DNA of 64,000 nt from Gymnothorax reevesii (Eukaryota > Chordata > Actinopteri > Anguilliformes > Muraenidae): contig CM056576.1 of NCBI GenBank assembly GCA_029721435.1, positions 65,677,876 through 65,741,875 of the forward strand. Direction: 5' to 3'. Numbering within the stretch: position 1 is the stretch's first letter; each line of letters starts with the position of its first letter. The position numbers and the translations under genes were made by a program. Below the pieces are notes generated by a model. That model searched no databases. It worked only from the letters and a program-made list of their open reading frames with translations, and was not told where the DNA came from. Of the stretch, positions 1 through 10,195 are shown in pieces.

Positions 1-1440
1 AGCCCTTTTTTTGCAAACAAAATCATGAAAAGACACTGAAATACGAAGGAAGGGTCTTGACTCAGTTGAGCTATTCCCTTCCTCTCTGAAGCTGCAATCT
101 TGAATTATAAGGCTTTAAACAAGGTAACACATGGATAGCCAGATTTGACTTTTGTGCAAAGGGGTTAAACAAATTGAGTGAGAAAATCAGCAAGCTCCAA
201 ATTAGGTTTCTGAACCAGGTGTTTTGAGTTCTTTCAAAATAATTTGTCTGAACTTTATAAAACAAACATGACTAGCTAGCTAATTAGCCGTCCCATTGAC
301 TTAAACAAATCGCTGACTAAAGCAAACAGTAGATATCGATAACAGTCTCCAGCGAGCTACCTTGGTTGGTACTCTTACCGTCGCGGGAACCGCATTGACT
401 AAGCAGTGAATAAAATTAACCAGGTAGCTAACTAGCTAATTACTACATTCAAGGACAATATTTCTAACCTGTGTTATATAAAAACAATGGACAAGTCGCT
501 TTGTCTGTTCATACAGAGTTCCAAAAGTAAAGGAGGGGAGAAAGGGTTGGTTGTTAGAAATCAGGAGAAAAAAACCTTTCTCGATCCCCTCGATCCGTGC
601 TGTGCAGTGGTTATTTTTTGAGAGCTGTGTTATAATGGGACAGGGGCAAAGATGACCCCTAGTGAAGGAGTAGCCAGAGTAAACTAGTGCTTCCTTTTAA
701 CACCGTTGGCATTAGCCATATGATTCAGTATGAACAATGCGGTCAAAGGCATATATGCTCAATCAGGGTACAATGAAGTGAGGAAATCAGAGAGTAATTT
801 GATAACAAAGCTAGAAGGACACTCATCGATGTTGCTTATAATGGCAAAAACTGCCTAGCAATTATCTTATCAGACGGTCATAAAAAGCCTAGGTCACCTT
901 AACTAAACTTTTCTGCTCGCAGTTTAACGTTGACACCAAGTAACATTTTGATCTTCCCTTTAGTAAGTGTGCCGCTTTCCATCCTCCAAAAAAGCACATA
1001 TTTATGAGGAGAAAATTCTTCTCTGTACAGCGATACCAAAATCAACCCGACTCGCACGCAAGTGTTTTTATAATTTTACAGTAGGCGAAAATGAATCGGA
1101 GTGTACGTGCAAATTTAACTTCCTGGTGTAGAAGCTCCTGGGACAGATGCTTCACTTGAGCGTACCCTATCACCAATGTAGTGTTCTATATGTATATCTA
1201 TGGGCTAATCGCAAAACCACGCATACGCGTGAACAGCACAATGGCCATCCCGAAAAAAAAAAAGAACTGAGCCGAAATTTAGACTCGTGGCCTACCAGCC
1301 CAAGTAACAAAACAGGTGTGGTTCTACGGTTTGCCAAATATATGGTTACTTTTTGTGTCAACAGCTTCACCAATGAGAAACTCTTTGATTGTTCACGTTG
1401 ATTAAATGTTTAGTTAAATTGTTTCCCTCTGCAGTTACAA
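1..1440. other. No gene recognised; scattered TAGC-type motifs
   Basis: No open frame here has a recognisable domain. The only structure I see is short runs of AGCTAGCTAA-type sequence near 270-300 and 420-445. Similar motifs recur near 2348 and 35300-35410, so they look like traces of a dispersed repeat. The short frames between 1147 and 1401 overlap on opposite strands and look like noise. Confidence 0.5.
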
Positions 1441-1740
1441 TTGTGCTCAAAAGTTTGCATACGCTGATGAAATTTGTAAAATAGGTAACATTTTTTAAAG
1501 AAAACATGAATGGCCAGGCAAAATGTATTTCTTTTATTTCTTATTGGATTCATATCCAACTGTAGGTCATGCAGAATGGCACAGTCATCATATATGAGAA
1601 ATAATGAATTGAAACCTGTAAAAAAGTGTGCATGCCTTTAAGTTCTTAATACTGTGTATTGCCCCCTTCAGCATCAATAACAGCACGCTGTCTTTTGTGA
1701 TAGTCATCAATGCAGAGATGCCAAGTCTCATGCATTCGGC
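1441..1740 (-). mobile_element. Tc1-like transposon, 3' terminal fragment
   Basis: Read on the minus strand, 1729 to 1646 encodes the last ~27 residues of a Tc1-type transposase, including YHKRQRAVIDAEGGNTQY followed by TAA at 1646-1648. This matches the usual C-terminal ending of fish Tc1-like transposases. About 200 bp of non-coding sequence follows and ends in the terminus-like TTGTGCTCAAAAGTTTGCAT at 1441. The catalytic core, the N-terminus and the other end are absent, so this is a dead 3' fragment. The assignment rests on recognition of the protein ending and the terminus style. Confidence 0.7.
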
Positions 1741-1769
1741 GTAGGTCTTGCGCATTTTTTAGGCTAATT

Positions 1770-2165
1770 CACCGTATTCCATAATTATTCATTGAACGCT
1801 TAATGAGATTCTCATGCGGAATTAAAATACTTGTGCATTGAAGTTTCCATTTCACTTGCGTAAAGGTGTACCTTGTCATAAGTAACATGGAAAGCGATCA
1901 TGACTCTGGACTTCCTGTGCTTCTCTTTACTCAAGGATTGGAAACAATGCATGTGTTTCATGATCATTTAAATTGTTTTAATGAAATAAGACCATTTGAA
2001 ACGTTTTTATGCGATCCAGTTGCTTTTAATCCCTCAGTAAAGACTAGCCCGAGAATTCCCGAGTCATAATCGATTTCCGTGTCATTAGTGGGGAAATCCA
2101 CGTCCAGAAACGTGAATGCCAGAAGAGACTCATCCCTAAGACATAAGCCTTGGCATCTCTGATAT
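1770..2165 (+). repeat. Foldback-family repeat, copy A
   Basis: The stretch from the sequence around TTTCATGATCATTTAAATTG to the one around CTTGGCATCTCTG recurs with modest divergence at 62580-62790, and in part at 55555-55700. Inside this copy, the segment near 1845-1915 is partly the inverse complement of 2030-2095, which suggests a foldback structure. No coding capacity is visible. This copy represents the 3' half of the family; the 5' half is best seen at 8275-8640 and 62230-62560. Confidence 0.6.
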
Positions 2166-2935
2166 ATATTTATAGAGCTGCATACAAAAATTTGCTAAAT
2201 TGAGCAGGTGATGGTGAAACCCATTTGATGATCTGACATGGAATGACCCAATTTGTTTAAATCCTAAGATTGCAACTGAGGTTAGAACAAAAATCAGCAT
2301 ACACACTGGGGTGCCAGGACTGAATTCAAGAACCACTGATATACACCAAGCTAGCTAGTTATTGGTTGACTAACATTAGTTAAGTGGCATGAATTTGGTA
2401 ACTATTGAGCATGACATTGTATAATCATGCATGTAGCCAACACTTAACTAAATTTCACTTTTTTAGAGGCAGTCTCCCAAAGAGCAGTCCACTCTTCCAG
2501 GGTTCAAAAATTGATTTTCTCAAATGTGGGACTTCGTTCAAAAGTCAACCATCATATTTTTAGATGAGCTTGAGTTGATGAATAGAAATGTGAAAATGGA
2601 AATGAAAAACTGGCAAATTGCCTTTGTGGCCTTCCGGGCGAGTGATAAGTTGGGTGTTTTGCATGAAATGCTATTGCATAAAACAAGCTGAGCTCCAATT
2701 TGGCTAAAATTTCCCTTGCAAAATATGCAAACCTGAAATAAAATTTATTTGTAGATTAGTTTAGTTTAGCTGCTGAAAGCCATATACCTTTAGAACAAAT
2801 GAGTAAATAAGAGCTTTTTTGGTTTAAAAGCACTCTTTGAAACAAGCGAACAAAAAAGATTATTACATTCCTCAATCCTCCTTTTTGTAATTATCACAAA
2901 CGTTTTTTATTGTGCTTTAAATTTAGCTTTGAATA
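2166..2935. other. No recognisable feature
   Basis: AT-rich sequence with no domain-bearing frame and no repeat I could match elsewhere in the window, apart from a short GCTAGCTAGT motif near 2350. Confidence 0.4.
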
Positions 2936-3086
2936 GGCCATCCGTCCAGACTAATACGCTGAATATTTAATCGAGAATGAGAACAAAAGCGTGTTGATAG
3001 TGATTTAGTGTCAGACGGAAGGCCAAAATCTCTCAAAATGCTATGCGTTTTCAAACACATAAAAATGCATTAGTGTGGACAGGGCC
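2936..3086. mobile_element. Small TIR element (hAT-type MITE-like)
   Basis: The left end GGCCATCCGTCCAGACTAAT and the right end, read as its complement GGCCCTGTCCACACTAATGC, form imperfect inverted repeats around a ~150-bp non-coding body. This resembles the common fish hAT-type MITEs with 'gtccacactaa' ends. I see no clear 8-bp target duplication, so the class is inferred from the end style only. Confidence 0.5.
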
Positions 3087-3299
3087 TGACTAGTAGTTTC
3101 TGGAAACTTTTTTGAAAATTCACTTTTTTTAACAACCCCAATTCTGAAATCGTTGGGACAAAGTGTAAATTGTAAATAAAATCAAAACGCAATGACTTTC
3201 AAATCACCCCAGCCAGTATTTTATTATATAATAAATAGAACAGAGATAACATAGCAAGTGTTGAAACCGGGAAATTTTACAATTTCATCCGCAAAATTA

Positions 3300-4463
3300 G
3301 CCCATTTCAAATTTGATGGCTGCTACAAGTCTCAAAAAATTTGGGACGGGGGCCTGTTTACCAGTGTGGGGTGTAGCATCCCCTCTTTTTAACACAGTGG
3401 AGGTGTCTGGGCATTGAGGAGACAGGTTTCTTGAGTTTAACAACTGGAATTCGATCCCACTCTTGTTTAATACAGCTGCTGGAGAGTTTTGGGTCTCCTT
3501 TGATGAACTTTTGGTATAATTATACGCCAAATGTTCTCAATCGGTAAAAGATCAGCATCACAGGTAGGCCAATTCAGCACACGGACTCTTCTTCTACAAA
3601 GCCATGGTGTTGTAATAGCTGCGGTATGTGGTTTTGCATTGTCCTGCTGAAATAAAAAAAGGCCTTCCTTGGAGTAGATGTTGTCTGGAGGGGAGCATAT
3701 GTTGCTCTAAAACCTTTATATATCTTTCATCATTCATGGTGCTTTTTAAAACATGCAAGTGTCCCAAACCATATGCAATAATGCATCCCCATGCCATCAG
3801 AGATGCTGGCTTTTGAACTGACTGCTGATAAAAGGAGGGGTGGTCTTTCTCCTCTTTAGCCCAGAGGACACAATGCCCATGATTTCCAACAAGATTTTCA
3901 AATTTGGATGCCTCTGACCACAGTGTACTTTGCTACAGTCCATTTTAAATGAGCTTTGGCCCACAGAACACGGCGGCGCTTCTGGATCATGCTGAACAAA
4001 GGCTTCCTTCTTGCGTGATAAAGTTTTAAGTGGCATCTGTGGATGGCACGGTGGTCTGTTTTCACTGACAGCAGTTTCTTTAAGTATTCCTATTTAGTAA
4101 TGTCAATGACAGAATCATGCCGGTGAGTGATGCATTGGCGTCTGAAGGCCCAAAGATCACAGGCATCCAGTGGTTTCTTGAAGTATTCCTGGGCCCATTT
4201 AGTAATGTCAATGACAGAATCATACCTGTGAAGGATGCAGTGGCATCTGTGGGCCCAAAGATTAGGGCATCCAATTAAAGTCTTCGGTCTTGTCCCTTAA
4301 GCACAGGGATTTTTCAAGTTTCTCTGAATTTTTTGATTATGTTATGCACTGTCGATGATGAGATCTTCAAAGCCTTTGCAATTTGACGTTGAGGAAAATT
4401 GTTTTTAAAGTATTCCACAATTTTTTTGCAGAAACCATAACGGGTTGGAGAGCCTCTGGCCAT
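3300..4463 (-). pseudogene. Tc1-like transposase pseudogene
   Basis: The probable start at 4463 gives MARGSPTRYGFCKKIVEY, followed by a helix-turn-helix ending near SSSTVHNIIKKFRE, the N-terminal paired-like DNA-binding domain of Tc1 transposases. Downstream pieces on the same strand carry the catalytic core in different frames. One includes [19 protein letters not shown] shifted frame near 3650 holds the second catalytic Asp context (QQDNAKPHT), and the Glu context (LPIENIW) lies near 3540. Several frameshifts, stops and an internal tandem duplication (4075-4272) make it non-functional. The length matches a ~340-residue family member once the duplication is removed. Confidence 0.8.
4075..4272. 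repeat. 99-bp tandem duplication inside the transposase
   Basis: Two adjacent units, 4075-4173 and 4174-4272, both begin TTTCTT.AAGTATTCCT and share TTTAGTAATGTCAATGACAG. They duplicate a piece of the transposase coding region. Unit 2 keeps a GGGCCC insertion relative to unit 1, so the units have diverged since the duplication. Confidence 0.8.
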
Positions 4464-4469
4464 CTTTGC

Positions 4470-5330
4470 TTCTCGATTCCACCGGGAGCGTCTTAGCCGC
4501 GTTACTTCCGCGATGTGGTTGCAGGAGTTGATCCTCAGCATTTCTTCACAATGGTTGTGATTCCACCAGCCGTGCTACGGCACGTCGCAGCAGCGTCCCA
4601 GAAGTGGCTCTCCATGCTGAAAATACGCCGAAAATACACTCCGAGTCTATTTCTGCCGCTGGCAAGCCGCAGTCGTGCTGATCTGAATATAGCAGGGATA
4701 CGTTTCCCATAGTTTAACCATATCAATTTTTTGGATCCAACTATTTAGTTAGTTAGTATTTATGCTAATGGGAATTGCACACCAGGTCGTGCAAGGCAGG
4801 AAGTAACTAATCAAGGGGAATACGCTTTTTACTCAAAGAAACCAGCCACATATCTTTGACATAAAATTAGTTTTTAACTTACTTTTCATAGTTGTGATTT
4901 TGTTTTAACTTAAAAACAGGCACAGTTCTTTTTTAAATCTATGGTGTTCACGGCCGGACTGTAGGTTCTACAACATAACAAAGATGGAAACGACATTAAA
5001 TGCAATTAATGCAGAAAAAATAACAGGAAATATTTAAGGTCATTACATAAATATGCCGGTAAAAATGACAAAATATGCGAAATTTGAGCAAGTCGATTGT
5101 ATCGTCTGGCAGGACGCTGCGCTGACATTCCGCGTTCACTGGAACATGAAGTCGTGTACAAGACAGCAAAAAGGCATCTCTCACATCACGCTGCAAATAT
5201 GCATCCGGTGGAATCCAGGGGTAAGACATCCCTTTTGTAGCAAATCATGTTACACACCTGATGCCAGTTAATGTAATTACTTGCTAAATGTTCTTTCAGC
5301 TGATTCTCTTATATGTTAATTGCTTTTTCA
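4470..5330. other. Unclassified extra segment between transposase start and 5' TIR
   Basis: Tc1-like relatives usually have 100-200 bp between the 5' TIR and the start codon; here there are ~870 bp. The segment holds a GC-rich part (4480-4710) and an AT-rich part (4720-5330) with the TAGTTAGTTAGT motif near 4745. A nested insertion or insertions are likely, but I found no convincing boundaries. Confidence 0.4.
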
Positions 5331-5556
5331 GCCCTTTTTTTCCTGTGTCCCAACTTTTTGAGAGCTGTTGCAGCCAGAAAATTTGAATAGAGCTCATTTC
5401 TTGGATAAAATTGTAAAATGCCTCAGTTTCAACATTTGAAATGTTATCCATTGTTCCATTGTAAATAACATTGGCTCAAGTGATCTGAAAGTCATTGCAT
5501 TTTGATTTTCTCCATAATTTACACTTCGTCCCAACTATTTTGGAATTGTGGTTGTA

Positions 5557-6694
5557 CTTCAGAAACAGATTTTGAAGGAGAGAGCAGATAACACAGCATT
5601 TTTTGACCATTTTTTGCCTGTATGCTTTCTGAACTGCAAAATAATTTGGGTATTTTATTATCGCAACTTCATCTGTCACGGAATATCATGTCACGCAAAA
5701 CATCCAACTTCTCACTCACCCAGAAGCCCACAAAAGCAATTTGCCAGAAATTTTACTGCGCATACCTATTCATCAACTCAAGCTATCCTAAAAATATTAT
5801 GTCAGATTTTCGAACCAAGGCCCGCATTTGAGAAACAGACAATTTTCCGAAAGTGTGAATTTCTGGTTTTTGTGTCAGATGTTAAGGAGGGTAAAATAGA
5901 GGCTTCAAAATATAGAAATCGATTCAAAGAACTTCAGAACAAATAGCTTCAAAGATCCAAAATATTAAGTAGCTATTGTTTTATGCATGAACCAAACTTG
6001 CATGACAGCACTGAACAAACATGCACAGTGTTTGGAGTTCAGCCTTTATTAGCTAAAAGTTTTGAGTTCATAGGAAACGTTGGACTAGTTGAAATGTGAA
6101 CGACGCAGTGTTTGTCAGCAGCATCTTTCCACGGCTGTGATGCTACGAATTTGATGATGTGGCAGAACTCCATTAGCAGTTCAGCACAAAGAACAAGAAG
6201 AAAGAAACATGAGCACGAAACAAAGATCGGTTTGATTTGTTGCACATTTTGTATAACTGGGCTGCTGATAATGAGATAACTTACGGATATACTAACCCTG
6301 TATAAGGCAAAGGACTCCAGCATTTTCTAAGTTAAACGATTGGAGGAAAAAACAGATATGTGTCTTCAGGGTAATATTTTAGAGGCAGTAAAAACTGCGG
6401 TTAGGCAGAAAACGTGGTGAAATTTTATCCATTCTGTGGTCATACATTTGACAATGTAAGTTTTCATGAATTGCTTTAATGAGCTTTGAGCATGCGTAAG
6501 TTTAAAGTAATTTTGCCAGTCAGAATTGGCCAAATACTTTAGTTAACGTCATCAACCTTAAAACTTATCAGCTCACGAAGTACGCGCAGTGCTCTCTGCA
6601 GTTGGGTTATTGTCTTAAATCTGTTAAGGATAGAGGAGGTTGCAGGCTAACAAGCAGAAACCATCTCACTTTCTACAAACACATTTAAGTTTTG
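5557..6694. other. No recognisable feature
   Basis: The open frame at 5548-5946 (132 residues) starts inside the transposon end and has no recognisable motif. I treat it as chance. Nothing in 5950-6690 matches a family I know or another part of the window. Confidence 0.4.
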
Positions 6695-7779
6695 TGTTAT
6701 GATTCTGCTCTGTCTGTCATGATTCTGATCTGCTTTGCCATGTACCTGATCTGCTTTGCCATGTTTCATTATATTCTGTCTGATTTGGATTTGGATTTCT
6801 GCTATATCTGTCTTTGACTTGGAATGTGTATTGCTATTTGGTTGCCTTGATATGTTCCTGTCTTGACTAGTTTTGTTTTGCCATGTTTTGTATTGTGCCA
6901 TTTTCCATTCCTGCCGTAAGATTCCGGTCCATGTGTTTGTTTTTGCCATGCATTGCACTTTGTCTCCCTCTGTCTGGTCCCTTGTCTTGCCATTGCTCAC
7001 AGCCCTGGTATAGTGTGCCTCTCTTTCGGGTGATTTAATGGTTTCTGGATTTTAACCATTCCTTCCAGTCTCGTTTACTTCCTTCGCCTTGTTTTTCCAT
7101 TTTACTTACCAATACTAACAGTTTGTTATTTTTGTTAAAGTTATTAACCCAGACTAACTTTGTATATAAAACTAACTCACTAACGAGCACGAGGGATTGT
7201 ATAGCTGCACCTTACTTATTGATTAATAAGCTCTCAGCACTCGCCCTGACCTTGTCTCCGCCTCTTGCCTTTACCTAATCCTCTCTACTGTGTTTCTGTG
7301 GATCCTCCACACCTGCTCACGCTGTCCTTTCCCTCATTATCTAAGCACATTAGAACTCCTTAACCAGAGCTGTATGTCTGTCTATAGGCTGTCTTGTGAT
7401 CCCTGTCCGCGTTTTGTCTTTTGCCTATTTCATGTGATTTCGTTCTCCCTCATGTTCCTTCCTTTGTAATTAGCCTTACTTGCTGCACCTGTTTTCTGTT
7501 TTGCATGTGACCTTCCATATGTGTACATTAGGAGTCTTTTCACAGCAGTTCCCTGTAAGAACGTTTTTCTCATCTACCAGTGCTGCTCTCGTCTTCGCCT
7601 TGTACTTAGTGTTACTCTTCTGACTGGACCGTCCAACTTTCGATTTTTGGTACCTCTATTCACTTCTGTTTACGAACCCTTTTTTGCCCAACTACGATTT
7701 TTGCAGCCCTGGTTTTTCGATTTGGATTCTGCCCTGAGGATGGTGATTTTTGGATTTTGGACTCTGTACTGTTGCCTTC
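6695..7779 (+). mobile_element. LTR family B, 3'-truncated copy
   Basis: It starts TGTTATGATTCTGCTCTG and tracks the solo LTRs at 16498 and 52198. Shared blocks include the core promoter-like part (CTAACAGTTTGTTATTT, ACTAACTTTGTATATAAAAC and a GAGCAC..GGGATTGTATA segment) and the TGACTGGACCGTCCAACTTT block. It stops at 7779, where a Gypsy LTR begins. The last ~130 bp of the family, with the polyadenylation signal, are missing here and do not reappear after the Gypsy element. The copy is therefore both invaded and deleted. Confidence 0.75.
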
Positions 7780-8274
7780 TGTCATGGTTTTGGAGCTTTG
7801 TTAGCCCCTTTTGTTACTATCGTCCGGGACGACATTGTTTTGCTCACCATCAGATTCCTGGGTCAGCTGGCATTAATTGGGGGCGTTACCTGGACTGTAT
7901 TTAAAGAGGAAAAATGGGCAGATTTTGAAATTTTAAAAAATATGCTCAATCTTTTATATATGTAGTATAGATTCATAAATTGCAGCGCAACTGCCAAAAA
8001 AATCTTTCTCTACCTTAGAATAATACTTTTAAAATGACATCTGCCCAGCAGCGTGAAGTCATCGGCGGAACACCCGCACGCACAATTTGCAATTCAGCAG
8101 TGGCGAATATAAAAAATTGAGCAGTGGCGAAAAGTAAAAATGCTGCCAGTGGGCGTTGCTCCATTGAAATTAATGTAAACAATTTTACATCTACACCAGG
8201 TGTCAGGTCATTTCGGCACCGAGTTATTTCGGACCCTAATATCAAGTCATTTCGGCACTTGGCCTCAGGTCATT

Positions 8275-8640
8275 TCCTGTAGCGGCTCTAGCGGCTCTGG
8301 AATGAAGGGGCGCAGACACATCCCTTTATGACAATTAGTCCTGGGTAGTTCGCAATCATTTTCCTTTACTGACGCGTTTTCCAATTATCGTACTTGGCAA
8401 CTTAAGACACGGTCTCTCCATATGCGATGAAACAGCGATGAAATTATGGGCTTAATTCAGCTCAGTGGCGGAACCTGAACTGAGAATTGTGAGAAAACAT
8501 CCGTTTAAAACAGTTATTAGTCCTGACCTGTTCTCAGTCATTTTCATGAGTGACCGAAGGTTCGCTCTGAGAGCACTCCGCAGTTAACAGCTGCTGCTTG
8601 TTCTCCCTGATTACGTAAGAAGACAATCATTCATCTGGAC
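8275..8640 (+). repeat. Foldback-family repeat, copy B
   Basis: This segment aligns with 62230-62560 along its length. Shared landmarks are the GACGCGTTTTCCAATTATCG block, a GCGATGAAA..ATGGGCT block, TTATTAGTCCTGACCTGTTC and CAGTTAACAGCTGCTGCTTG. It sits wholly inside the TTAA element, so it was carried with that element or inserted into it earlier. Confidence 0.7.
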
Positions 8641-8876
8641 GCTTATATGGTCTGCAGCAGACGATATTCTCACCCATTTGGGACATACATACAGGACCAG
8701 TTCTCGCCACTCAATGTCCCGCTCAATAAATGCACTATAAAAAAAAAATTTTCTATGATAAATCGATAATGTAATGCAAGAAGAAAATGGGAAAATAAAT
8801 TTTTAAATACATCGGTCGTAAGGTATGCGTGGAGCGTGATGATGTGACCACCCCCTCCCCTGTAAACACTACATAC

Positions 8877-8991
8877 TTTGAGATATTGACATTGGAAGTA
8901 AATAGTCATGCACTGCGTCAAAACTATCATCCACTGATGAAAAGGAACAAGATAAATCCACATCAACGCACTCGAAGTCAGCATCCGCCAT
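8877..8991 (-). CDS. Candidate first coding exon of the TTAA element
   Basis: A start codon at 8991 opens a 38-codon frame beginning MADADFECVDVDLSCSFSS, rich in Asp and Ser. It runs to CAAA followed by GTATGT (8876-8871), which fits a splice-donor consensus; read unspliced, the frame stops within two codons. It lies ~240 bp inside the right end, the usual place for a transposase start, with the element oriented on the minus strand. I recognise no family motif. A longer overlapping frame on the same strand starts at 8984 but has worse composition. This is a proposal based on position, composition and the donor site. Confidence 0.3.
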
Positions 8992-9635
8992 AGTTACTTC
9001 TAGTCTACCCTCTTCAGCAGCCCTCGGTGTGTTCCACCCGTGACGTCATGCGGTCACGTGACTGTCCAGCCTCGCCTGCCTCCGTTTTTCATGCGGTCAC
9101 CGAGTGGATCGCATAAACATCAAAATAATGTGGAATAACTGCATTTTCGGCCCATTTGGATATTGTATTCTTTTACAGTAAAGTAATATCTATCAGTTTA
9201 TAACAAACAAGGTAGGTGGCCTGTATTTCCTCTTTAAGCTCCTGTTCTACCTCATTCGGGTTGCTAGAGTGTCATTTTCCCCTTGGCGCTTTAGCCGGTA
9301 AGGTCATTTGAGAAGAAAGAGTATTGTCAGGATCTTAGCTATATAAAAGTAAAAGTGTTAGTGAGAAAGGGATTCATTTGGTTTATTTCCCTTTTCTTTT
9401 GTCTTTAGTTGAGCTCGCCTGTTTGCTACCACGGACGGCATCAGGTCCGTTGGCAGCACGAGTCTCGTGATTTCTATTTGTTTTAATCTCTCAGCACGCT
9501 GCTGGTTTTGTCCTTTTTATTTCTGGCCACTGCTCTGGGCATCCTACCACCAACGCCATCACAACTTCAGCCCTATGGGGGTTTTCCCCCTCGCTCAATA
9601 AAATCACTTTTCCAGCAATCCTGGATTCTCGCGAC

Positions 9636-10115
9636 TTGTTAGACGTGTACTGGAAGCTCTGGAATGCCAAAATTTTTGTTAAAGTCGAGACATGTGTTTT
9701 CCATGCCCAAACTGTTAAAGAGGTCCAACGTTTTCTGGGCTTTGCAAATTTTTATAGGAGGTTTATTCGTAATTTTAGCGTGGTTGCCGCCCCCATTACT
9801 GCACTCACTAAAAAGAATACCTCCTCAGTGTTTTTTTGGTCTCCTGCAGCTGATACTGCTGTTCAGGAATTAAAGAAACGTTTTAGCTCAGAGTCTATTT
9901 TGGTTTTGCCCGACCCCTCCCTCCCATTTGTCGTGGAGGTAGATGCCTCGGAGGTGGGCGTGGGTGCTATTCTGTCCCAGCGCCCTTGTTGGGATAATGA
10001 GCTACACCCATGTGCATACCTCTCCCGTTCTTTGTCCGCCGCCGAACGCAATTATGGTATTGGTGACCGGGAGTTATTAGCGGTCAAGCTGGCGCTCGAG
10101 GAGTGGCGCCACTAG
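9636..10115 (+). pseudogene. Gypsy pol remnant: RT thumb and RNase H
   Basis: The frame opens in the 3' part of RT ([20 protein letters not shown]) and runs through the conserved [13 protein letters not shown] connection segment. RNase H follows, with first catalytic Asp in [19 protein letters not shown] and Glu in [14 protein letters not shown]. Compared with the family, the stretch between CVFHAQTV and KEVQRFLGF lacks ~30 residues, so there is a second small deletion. TAG at 10113-10115 ends the frame in mid RNase H. Recognisable RNase H sequence ([13 protein letters not shown]) continues just after it in another register, and one extra T in a T run near 10203-10211 shifts it again. Confidence 0.9.
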
Positions 10116-10195
10116 CGCCCTTTCTTGGTTTGGACTGACCATAAAAACCTCCAAAATATTCAGCAGACCAAACGGCGTAATTCCCCGCAGGCGCG

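Larger units (their letters stand above)
3131..5556 (-). mobile_element. Tc1-like transposon with long (~220 bp) TIRs, degraded
   Basis: The left end begins ACAACCCCAATTCTGAAATC and the right end is its inverse (GGAATTGTGGTTGTA). The complementarity continues inwards for about 220 bp, covering 3131-3350 and 5335-5556, including the shared block around CTTTTTGAGAGCTGTTGCAG. Fish Tc1-like elements with CAACCCCAATT ends commonly have such long TIRs. The transposase remnant runs on the minus strand between them. The element is ~2.4 kb against the usual ~1.6 kb, and the excess lies between the start codon and the 5' TIR. The flanks begin with TA-like dinucleotides, but both ends have drifted. Confidence 0.8.
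7901..9237 (-). mobile_element. TTAA-flanked DNA transposon (Kolobok/T2- or piggyBac-type)
   Basis: The insertion is bounded by TTAA at 7901-7904 and 9234-9237 and has perfect 8-bp ends, AGAGGAAA...TTTCCTCT, making a 12-bp palindromic boundary TTAAAGAGGAAA. The 3' LTR of the host Gypsy has one TTAA at the same point, so the target duplication is TTAA. That duplication is shared by piggyBac and Kolobok/T2 elements. From memory, T2-type MITEs carry TTAAAGG-like ends, which favours Kolobok/T2. No full transposase is present; a possible first exon lies at 8877-8991. The body also contains a foldback-family segment (8275-8640) and repeats of TCATTTCGGCAC near 8207-8255. Confidence 0.85.
7780..9640 (+). 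repeat. 5' LTR of the Gypsy element, split by a nested element
   Basis: The LTR halves are 7780-7904 and 9238-9640. Joined, they align with the 3' LTR at 11755-12244, for example TGGCATTAATTGGGGGCGTT, GAGTGTCATTTTCCCCTTGG and the AATAAAATCAC polyadenylation region near 9600. The break is at a TTAA that the 3' LTR keeps as a single copy. Confidence 0.9.

Noticed and set aside
5548..5946. 132-codon plus-strand frame as a host gene
   Set aside because: It begins inside the terminal repeat of a Tc1-like element and has no recognisable motif or splice context.
6647..7000. 117-codon minus-strand frame rich in Lys, Gln and Asn
   Set aside because: It is the antisense of an LTR whose CT- and TG-rich text produces such composition; similar frames occur antisense to the sister LTRs.
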